Positions 58,294 to 64,000 of a stretch of 64,000 nucleotides of DNA are shown here, one piece after another (positions within the stretch are counted from its first letter, which is position 1; every line of letters begins with the position of its first letter). The stretch spans positions 1-64,000 of the forward strand of contig JAFRGD010000014.1 of assembly GCA_017433975.1 (NCBI GenBank). The letters are read 5' to 3'. The notes beneath the pieces were generated by a model, which was not told where the DNA came from, did no database searches, and saw only the letters and a list, made by a program, of their open reading frames with translations. Position numbers and translations under genes: made by a program. The DNA comes from Mogibacterium sp. (GTDB lineage Bacteria; Bacillota; Clostridia; Peptostreptococcales; Anaerovoracaceae).

Positions 58294-59373
58294 TCAGTCG
58301 TTGTACCGGTCCCCGTTCAGGATCGTGAGCGAATAGCCCTGGTTGACCTGGCAGTAGAGCTCGAACGAGCCGTTCCGCGCGTGGATCGGGCTGTCTTTAC
58401 TGTAAAGGATCAACGCGAGTTCCTTCGCCTCGGCCTTGCGCAGGTCCGGGTAAGCGGTCCAGATGAGCGCCGCGCCGTACTCCAGACAGGCCTTTTGGCC
58501 GGCATCGGCCTTTCCCGTCACGCCGACGAGGCAGAACGGTTTGTCACCGCTGACCATCGCATTGTCCCCATCGAGGAAGACGAGGTCAAAGCCGGTCTTC
58601 TCCCCGTTTCGACAGATCGAGTAACCGAGACCGCCCGAGCTCTGAACGACTTCGTAGCCGGACCGGCCGGTCGCCTTGTTGAGGTACTCCGCGTAGGAAG
58701 CCGCGTATCCGTTGCACGTCATGTCCGCGGTTTCGCAATGGAGCGTATCGACGAGGTTGATCCGCGTGATGCCGTTGTCCTTGGAATCGATGGAAGCGAC
58801 GAGTTTGCTGTCCTCCGGGGCCATGTACTGCTCCCCCTGCTGCCTCGTCAAAATGGTAACCGCGACGGCGGCGATGACCGCGACCGCCACGAGGGCTGCG
58901 ACGACCCTCAGTGCCCGGCTACCCTTGCTCCGACCCGCCTCGCGCGCGAGCCGCTCGTCTTTGCGGGAGATCTGGCGGAGCGTCGCTTCGCAGAGGTTGC
59001 CGAGCTGCTGAATCGCAGTCGCGAGTTCCTTGTTGATAGCGTCCAGCCAGTGCGTCGGCTTGAGGTAGCTGCCGAGGCGTTCCTTCGGCTTGATCCCGCT
59101 CAGGCGGAACGGGACGATGACGATCCCGCTGTCCGCCGCGTACGCGACCTCGCGCAGAACCTGGTCCGACTCATTGGAAAAATTCGTGTAAATCAGAATC
59201 ATCAGCCGCGCGCCGTTCAGGCCGCCGATGATGGACTCCGCCCAGTCCGCGCCGGGCTGGATGTCCCGCGGCGCGTACCAGCACCGCAGGCCGCGCGCCT
59301 CCATGTGCGCGCAGACCGCGTCCGCGATTTCCTTGTCCTTGCTGGAATAACTGATGAAGATGTCGTGCGCCAT
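58294..59373 (-). CDS. TIR-TM protein with extracytoplasmic domain (intact TIR)
   Basis: This 359-aa protein has an N-terminal TIR domain (residues 3-110): DIFISYSSKDKEIADAV, CWYAPRDIQPGADW, MILIYTNFS and IVIVPFRLS. Glu75 in QVLREVAYA occupies the catalytic glutamate position of NADase TIRs. A single membrane helix lies at about 155-174. The remaining 185 residues face outward and include DMTCNGYAASYAEYLNKATG. The strong AAAGGAGG site before the ATG at 59373 begins at the stop of the upstream TIR gene, so the two are co-translated. It may be a sensor that couples an external signal to NAD or protein-protein signalling; this is inference. Confidence 0.85.
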   Translation of the reverse strand: MAHDIFISYSSKDKEIADAVCAHMEARGLRCWYAPRDIQPGADWAESIIGGLNGARLMILIYTNFSNESDQVLREVAYAADSGIVIVPFRLSGIKPKERLGSYLKPTHWLDAINKELATAIQQLGNLCEATLRQISRKDERLAREAGRSKGSRALRVVAALVAVAVIAAVAVTILTRQQGEQYMAPEDSKLVASIDSKDNGITRINLVDTLHCETADMTCNGYAASYAEYLNKATGRSGYEVVQSSGGLGYSICRNGEKTGFDLVFLDGDNAMVSGDKPFCLVGVTGKADAGQKACLEYGAALIWTAYPDLRKAEAKELALILYSKDSPIHARNGSFELYCQVNQGYSLTILNGDRYND

Positions 59374-59384
59374 GCCGGCCTCCT

Positions 59385-60524
59385 TTACTGGATCAGAACT
59401 TCGACCAGGTACATCGGCTCATAGACCGTGTACGTGATGATGAAGTCCGCCGTAATGACCTTGCTGTTCCCGTTCTCCGGATCGACGGCGTACAGCTCCT
59501 CGAGAATCTCCTCGAGCCGCTCCTCCGGCGTGTCCGGGTACATCGTCTGCAAGAGCGCCCGGATATGCGGGGTCCAGGCTTCCTGCGTCGTGAAGAATTC
59601 GTTGTCCGTCTGGTTCGTCAAGCCGATTTTATAGAAGTGGTCGTCGCGGGACGCCACAGGGTTCCGGTCCTCGTCAAAGCACCGGAGCTCCACAACCAAG
59701 TATTTGTAACGGTTGCCTTCGCTGAGGCCGTCCTCCTCGGTCCCGACCAGGGCATAGTAGACGCCCGGCGTATCGGCGGCGTACATCACGAGGTCGTTGT
59801 TTCCGGTCTCCTCTAGCAAGTTATCGAAGTACGCGAGCGCGAACTCGTCGCAGGTCATGTCGCGGATCGGTGTGCCGCCGACCTTCGCCGGCCGCGTCGC
59901 AAAGTACGCGACGGTCGCCGCGATGACGCCGACGAGCACCAATGCACCGATGAACAGGATGCGGTTCCGGCGCGTATTCTTCTTTTGTAACAGGACCGAC
60001 TCCGGGCCCGCGTCCGCCTGCGTGACCTTTGGCGGCGCCATGGTCGTCCGGCAGAGGTCCGCGAGGGCCGCCTTGGCCTCCGCTTCGTCCTTACCGTACG
60101 CGTCCAGCCAGTGCAGCGGCCGCAGGAAAAACCCCAGCCGCCCCTTGAGCGCCGCGTCCGTCAGCCGGAACGGGATGATCGTCACGCCGTTATCGACCGC
60201 GCAGGAGACGTCCTTCATAATCTCCTCCGAGTCGAGCACCGAGTCGGTAAAGACCAGCACCATGACCCGGGCGGCGCGGATCGCCTCGACGTCTTCGCTC
60301 AGCGTCAGGAGCAGCCGGCCGGTGTCCTCCGGGTCCTCCGGCACCGCCGGGGCAACCGAAGAAGCCGGGGCAACCGAAACCGCGGCCGGACCGCTCTCCA
60401 CGGCCTTCGCCTCTGCCGGCGCCTTGATCCGGCACTTCATGCCCTGCGCCTCGAGATATTCCGCGAGCGACTCTGCGACTGCGCGGTCCGCTTCTGTGCA
60501 GCTGATATATATGTCGTGGTCCAT
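59385..60524 (-). CDS. TIR-TM protein with degenerate TIR domain
   Basis: This 379-aa paralogue of the next gene has a TIR-like N-terminus (DIYISCTEADRAVAESLAEYLEAQG), but an Ala/Pro/Glu-rich insertion at residues 35-68 replaces the loop that carries PRDIQPG in the partner. The catalytic-position glutamate is Asp105 (EIMKDVSCA). A membrane helix is at about 189-208. The outer domain begins with DMTCDEFALAYFDNLLEETG, clearly related to the partner. It is probably a non-catalytic partner or receptor subunit. AGGGAGG precedes the ATG. Confidence 0.8.
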   Translation of the reverse strand: MDHDIYISCTEADRAVAESLAEYLEAQGMKCRIKAPAEAKAVESGPAAVSVAPASSVAPAVPEDPEDTGRLLLTLSEDVEAIRAARVMVLVFTDSVLDSEEIMKDVSCAVDNGVTIIPFRLTDAALKGRLGFFLRPLHWLDAYGKDEAEAKAALADLCRTTMAPPKVTQADAGPESVLLQKKNTRRNRILFIGALVLVGVIAATVAYFATRPAKVGGTPIRDMTCDEFALAYFDNLLEETGNNDLVMYAADTPGVYYALVGTEEDGLSEGNRYKYLVVELRCFDEDRNPVASRDDHFYKIGLTNQTDNEFFTTQEAWTPHIRALLQTMYPDTPEERLEEILEELYAVDPENGNSKVITADFIITYTVYEPMYLVEVLIQ

Positions 60525-60617
60525 CAGGCACCTCCCTGACCGTCTCTTCCCTAACTAATAATACTATTGCATTATTTCGGAATGTTTGCAATGATTGTTT
60601 TCGAAACCGCGATTCTG

Positions 60618-60626
60618 TGGTATGAT
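60618..60626 (+). promoter_or_regulatory. Extended -10 promoter of the MBL hydrolase gene
   Basis: TGG followed by TATGAT; the -35 is weak. Transcription would start near 60633. Confidence 0.5.
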
Positions 60627-60677
60627 TTTGGTAATCTATCGAAAAACGATATGCGACTTCGCAAAAGGAGCAAAACC

Positions 60678-61493
60678 ATGAAAGTCACCGTACTGACGGA
60701 CAACATCGCCGGCGACAAACTGCTGTGCGAATGGGGGCTGTCCCTGTATATTGAACATCAAGACCACAAGATCCTGCTCGACTTCGGCATGACGGACGTC
60801 TTCGCAAAGAACGCCGCGCTACTCGGAATCGACCTCGGTGCCGTCGACACGGCCGTCCTCTCCCACGCGCACCTCGACCACTCGGACGGGATGCCGTACT
60901 TCTTCGCGCAGAACGATAAGGCCCCGCTCTACATGCAGGACACCGCAAAACTGAAGTACTACGGGATCAACATGAACGGCTTCGGCTACGGCGGAATCAA
61001 ACCGGGCCTGCTCGAGGAGTTTCAGGACCGGATCCGATACGTCAGCGAGGACACCGAGATCCTGCCGGACGTCTGGCTGATCCGCCACAATCAGGCCTAC
61101 ATGAAGGACGTCAATCTGGACGAAAAACTACTCATCCAGGAGGGCGACCACTACATCCGCGACACGTTCAAACACGAGCAGTCGCTGGTCATCGAACTGC
61201 CGCGCGGGCTGGTGATCTTCAACAGCTGCTCCCACGGCGGGCCGCTCAACATCCTGCAGGAAGTCCGCGACGCATTGCCGGGCCGGCCGGTCATCGGCTA
61301 CATGGGCGGGCTTCACATCTACGACTGGACGGAAGACCGGATCGTCGAACTCGGCGAGACATTCCGCGAGGCCGGCGTCGAACGGATCTGCACCGGGCAC
61401 TGCACGGGACCGGACGCCTTCCGGACCCTGAACACCGTCATGGGCAACGGCCTGGAACTGTCCCGCACCGGACTGGTCTGGGAGATCGAATAA
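60678..61493 (+). CDS. MBL-fold hydrolase, RFA-P synthase-like family
   Basis: This 271-aa metallo-beta-lactamase-fold protein has LSHAHLDHSDG (HxHxDH), SCSHGG and ICTGHCTG, with the early LTDNIAGDKLLCEWGLSLYIE and LLDFG. The pattern matches the group annotated as 7,8-dihydropterin-6-methyl-4-(beta-D-ribofuranosyl)aminobenzene-5'-phosphate synthase-like, which in bacteria often has other roles. AAAGGAGC precedes the ATG. The 3' end shows a 22-base tandem duplication covering the last codons and stop. Confidence 0.83.
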   Translation: MKVTVLTDNIAGDKLLCEWGLSLYIEHQDHKILLDFGMTDVFAKNAALLGIDLGAVDTAVLSHAHLDHSDGMPYFFAQNDKAPLYMQDTAKLKYYGINMNGFGYGGIKPGLLEEFQDRIRYVSEDTEILPDVWLIRHNQAYMKDVNLDEKLLIQEGDHYIRDTFKHEQSLVIELPRGLVIFNSCSHGGPLNILQEVRDALPGRPVIGYMGGLHIYDWTEDRIVELGETFREAGVERICTGHCTGPDAFRTLNTVMGNGLELSRTGLVWEIE

Positions 61494-61519
61494 TAAGGTC
61501 TGGGAAATCGAATAATTAA
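61476..61519. repeat. Tandem duplication of a gene end
   Basis: GGTCTGGGAGATCGAATAAT and GGTCTGGGAAATCGAATAAT lie next to each other. The first copy contains the stop codon of the MBL gene; the second is non-coding spacer. Confidence 0.75.
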
Positions 61520-61530
61520 GGAGGACCGCC

Positions 61531-62688
61531 ATGGAGAATAAGTACATTTCAAAGCGCTACTGGAGCGAGCCGGATAACGCGATGGCCGAGTGCGACGTGA
61601 TGGCCAAGACGTTCGATGACGTCATCAACCTGAGCCTCGGCGACCCGGACCTCACCACCGACAAACGAATCATCGACGCCGCGTACGAAGCGATGCTGGC
61701 GGGCCACACCGGGTACTCCGACTTCCAGGGCGACCCGGAGCTCCGCGACGAGATCCGCAAGTTTTACAAAGAAGAATACGACATGGACATCCGCGACGAG
61801 GAGATCATGATCAGCTCCTCCGCGACGGTCGCGATGTACCTCGCCTTTGAGGCGATCCTCGACGACGGGGACGAAGTCATTTTACAAGCGCCGTTCTTCA
61901 GCCCGTACCCGCACCAGGTCGTGCAGGCCCGCGGGGTTCCGGTCGAACTCGGGACGTACGAGGAAGAAGACTTCCAGGTCAGCATCGAGCGCCTCGAGAG
62001 CCTGATCACGGACAAGACCCGCGCCATCGTCATCAACACGCCGAACAACCCGACCGGCAGCTGCCTGACGCTCGAGACGATGCAGGGCATCGCGCGGATC
62101 GCCGAAAAATACGACCTCATCGTCATCGCGGACGACATCTACACCGACTACAGTTACGAGAACCCGTTCATCCCGTTTGCGAGCCTGCCGGGGATGTTCC
62201 CGCGCACGATCACGCTGAACTCCTTCTCCAAGGGCTTCAACATGACCGGCTGGCGCGTCGGCCACATCGTCGCGCCGGAGTACTTCATCAAGACCATCCA
62301 GCGGATCAACGACGGCGTCTGCTTCACGACGCCGACCATGTCGCAGCGCGCCGCGATCTACGCGCTGCAGCACCGCCGGGAGATCCAGCCGCCGATCGTC
62401 GAGGAATACAAAGCGCGCGTGACCTACGCCGCGCGGCGCATCAACCAGATTCCGGGCTGGCACGTCATCGAGCCGCCAAAAGGGACGTTTTACCTCTTCC
62501 CGAGCATCAAGGGCACCGGCCTCTCCTCCCAAGAAGTCGTGACCAAGGTGCTCCAGGAGGCGCACGTCCTCGCGCTCCCGGGCGAGACCTTCGGCGCCTG
62601 CGGCGCCGGCCACATCCGGATCGCCTGCACCACCAAGATCGACGTCCTCAAGGAGGCCTTCGACCGCATCGATAAACTCGACTGGTGA
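61531..62688 (+). CDS. Class I/II pyridoxal-phosphate aminotransferase
   Basis: This 385-aa fold type I aminotransferase has the PLP-lysine segment NSFSKGFNMTGWRVGH, the NTPNNPTGS substrate/cofactor Asn, the DDIYTDY Asp-Tyr pair, and a C-terminal GAGHIRIA with the carboxylate-binding Arg. It probably moves amino groups between an amino acid and 2-oxoglutarate; aspartate, aromatic or alanine-type substrates are all possible. AAGGAGG precedes the ATG. A membrane protein follows 28 bases later. Confidence 0.92.
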   Translation: MENKYISKRYWSEPDNAMAECDVMAKTFDDVINLSLGDPDLTTDKRIIDAAYEAMLAGHTGYSDFQGDPELRDEIRKFYKEEYDMDIRDEEIMISSSATVAMYLAFEAILDDGDEVILQAPFFSPYPHQVVQARGVPVELGTYEEEDFQVSIERLESLITDKTRAIVINTPNNPTGSCLTLETMQGIARIAEKYDLIVIADDIYTDYSYENPFIPFASLPGMFPRTITLNSFSKGFNMTGWRVGHIVAPEYFIKTIQRINDGVCFTTPTMSQRAAIYALQHRREIQPPIVEEYKARVTYAARRINQIPGWHVIEPPKGTFYLFPSIKGTGLSSQEVVTKVLQEAHVLALPGETFGACGAGHIRIACTTKIDVLKEAFDRIDKLDW

Positions 62689-62716
62689 CTCGACCGATGA
62701 AATCAGGGTACGACCA

Positions 62717-63910
62717 ATGTTCGAATTCGACTTGCTGCAGTCCGGCATCGTGGTGCTGGTGCTGCTGCTCTTAGGGGAAGCGTTATCGCGCAAAATGAAA
62801 GCCGCGGTGCCTGCCGTTCTTGCAGCGGGCATCGCTTTTATTGCGCTCGTGTGGGCGGGCGTCCTGCCGCGCGACCTCATCGACCGCGCCGGCTTCACCA
62901 TGCTGGCACCGGTCTGCGTCGCCTTCATGCTCATCAGCATGGGCGCCTCGATCAGTATCAAGGAACTCGCCGCGAACCGGCGCGTCGTCGCGCTCGCGGC
63001 AATCACCCTCGTCGCGCAGACCATCACCGTCATGGCCGTCATCGCACTGATTTACGACAAAAACATGGCGATCGGTACGGTTCCGGGCGGATCCATCGTC
63101 GCCTTCATGATCCAGGACAAGGCCCGGTCGCTCGGGTACGACAACATCGTGCTCCTCGCGACCCTCATCATGTGCGTGCGCGGGCTCATCGCCTGCCCGA
63201 TCGCGAACGTGCTCATGCGCAAGGAGATCCGGCGGCTCCTCGACAGCCGGGACGAAAGCCTCTACGGCGACGGCAGCCTCCCGGCGATCGCGGGCGGCAG
63301 CGCGGCCGACGCGTCGTCCAAAGCCGGCGCGTCCGGCAAGAACGACGGCTTCTCCGGCATGGCGGGCGTCTACAAAGCCCTCTTTCTCATGTACGCGGTC
63401 GCATGGCTCTCCAACCGCCTCGGCACGCTGACGCACCTCCCGCAGTACCTGCTCTGCTTCGTGTTCGGGGTGCTCCTCGCGGAGACGAGCCTCCTGCCGC
63501 GGGACATCATGAACCGGACCAACAGCAGCGGCTTTTTCACGTTTCTGCTGATGTCGATCGTCCTCGCGGGCTTCAAAGACGCGACGCCGCAGATGTTCCA
63601 GGCGGTGCTCGTCCCGCTGATCGTCGTCATGGCCGTCAACATCGCGAGCATCTTCCTCTTCGGCGCCCTGTTCGGCCGGCCGTTCGGCTTCTCACGCCCG
63701 ATGAGCGTCGCAATCGGTCTCAACATCATGATCGGCTTCCCGATCAACCTCATCATCGCGCAGGACATCATCGACTATTACGTCGACGACCCGCGCGACC
63801 GGCAGATGCTGATGGTTCAGGTCTCGACCAAAATGGTCATCGCCGGCCTGACCAGCGTGACCTGCCTCGCGACCCTGATCGGCAGCGTCATCGTGACGTT
63901 CATGTCATAA
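62717..63910 (+). CDS. Multi-pass membrane protein, putative transporter
   Basis: This 397-aa protein has about ten hydrophobic helices in two halves separated by a soluble Gly/Ser/Ala loop (about residues 175-210). GTVPGGSIVAF in the first half and IGLNIMIGFPINLIIAQD in the second resemble the inverted Gly-rich re-entrant loops of sodium/solute symporters such as the glutamate-sodium symporter group, but I cannot name a family with confidence. It lies between the aminotransferase and a PPC-domain gene, so amino- or keto-acid transport is an inference. Confidence 0.68.
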   Translation: MFEFDLLQSGIVVLVLLLLGEALSRKMKAAVPAVLAAGIAFIALVWAGVLPRDLIDRAGFTMLAPVCVAFMLISMGASISIKELAANRRVVALAAITLVAQTITVMAVIALIYDKNMAIGTVPGGSIVAFMIQDKARSLGYDNIVLLATLIMCVRGLIACPIANVLMRKEIRRLLDSRDESLYGDGSLPAIAGGSAADASSKAGASGKNDGFSGMAGVYKALFLMYAVAWLSNRLGTLTHLPQYLLCFVFGVLLAETSLLPRDIMNRTNSSGFFTFLLMSIVLAGFKDATPQMFQAVLVPLIVVMAVNIASIFLFGALFGRPFGFSRPMSVAIGLNIMIGFPINLIIAQDIIDYYVDDPRDRQMLMVQVSTKMVIAGLTSVTCLATLIGSVIVTFMS

Positions 63911-63923
63911 AAGGAGAAACTAC

Positions 63924-64000
63924 ATGGATTTCAGACATTACGGGGACGCGTATTACCTCCGGATCGACCCGGGCGAAGAAATCGTCGAGACGGTCCTCGG
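63924..64000 (+). CDS. PPC-domain (DUF296) protein, N-terminal 25 residues
   Basis: The start follows AAAAGGAG with good spacing, 13 bases after the membrane protein stop. The visible N-terminus MDFRHYGDAYYLRIDPGEE matches the opening of PPC/DUF296 proteins, where R, G and LRLDPGE are typical. These small bacterial proteins form trimers and may bind DNA or nucleotides. The rest lies outside the window. Confidence 0.7.
   Translation, partial: MDFRHYGDAYYLRIDPGEEIVETVL

Overview
The window looks like chromosomal DNA of a high-GC member of the Bacillota, most likely class Clostridia. I infer this from strong AGGAGG-type ribosome binding sites, sigma70/sigmaA-like promoters, a SpoIIAA/SpoIIAB-like domain fusion, family II (DHH) pyrophosphatases and diaminopropionate ammonia-lyase. 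No rRNA, phage, insertion sequence or CRISPR array was seen. Genes are densely packed on both strands. A genus-level placement cannot be made from the sequence alone.

Layout. 1-3.9 kb (minus strand): truncated BaiN-type flavoprotein, a 58-aa membrane peptide, a low-molecular-weight tyrosine phosphatase, and a translationally coupled methyltransferase/membrane-anchored DHH phosphatase pair. 4.26-5.66 kb (plus): a TIR-TM-Sel1 protein whose promoter shares its -35 region with the divergent methyltransferase promoter. 5.76-20.8 kb (minus): an unbroken run of twelve genes, in transcription order Na/Pi cotransporter, MsrA-aldo/keto reductase fusion, unknown, HerA-like ATPase, STAS-kinase-HATPase fusion, PHP phosphoesterase, a CARF-like/HEPN protein, an archaeal-type D-aminoacyl-tRNA deacylase homologue, glutaminase, MTA/SAH nucleosidase, fructosamine-kinase family protein and PfkB kinase. 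20.9-29.5 kb (plus): glycosyltransferase, acyltransferase, CBS-containing pyrophosphatase, MFS transporter, ATC hydrolase-like protein, ProC and a CDF transporter, followed by tRNA-Ala(CGC) with its own promoter and terminator.

29.8-32.1 kb (minus): MATE exporter and MBL hydrolase. 32.5-33.5 kb (plus): a small unknown protein and a GNAT acetyltransferase. 33.6-42.6 kb (minus): three tandem paralogous secreted proteins of about 950-990 aa with acidic proline-rich linkers, then a class 3 lipase. 43.9-47.3 kb (plus): HD hydrolase, VOC protein, membrane protein, a 33-aa membrane peptide, amidohydrolase and a small protein. 47.5-57.5 kb: a DUF4365-like protein, a pair of small membrane proteins, DpaL with an M20 amidohydrolase, an XRE regulator and its partner beside a dyad-rich divergent promoter region, cardiolipin synthase, a flavin reductase-like protein and an erythromycin-esterase-like lipoprotein. 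58-60.5 kb (minus): a small basic protein and two tandem TIR-TM proteins. 60.7-64 kb (plus): MBL hydrolase, aminotransferase, membrane protein and the start of a PPC-domain protein.

The best candidate for an undescribed system is the coupled block at 9.5-16.5 kb. There a HerA-type ATPase, a STAS/kinase/anti-sigma ATPase fusion, a PHP phosphoesterase, an orphan CARF-like protein with a HEPN RNase motif and a bacterial DTD2-like tRNA deacylase are read from overlapping or nearly abutting genes with no cas genes in sight. Secondary candidates are the tandem active/degenerate TIR pair, the three giant surface proteins with a shared leader hairpin, and a 39-nt dyad element repeated three times at 57.6-57.8 kb. 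A dispersed 30-bp REP-like palindrome (core CGGAACCGTCCCC) occurs five times between genes.
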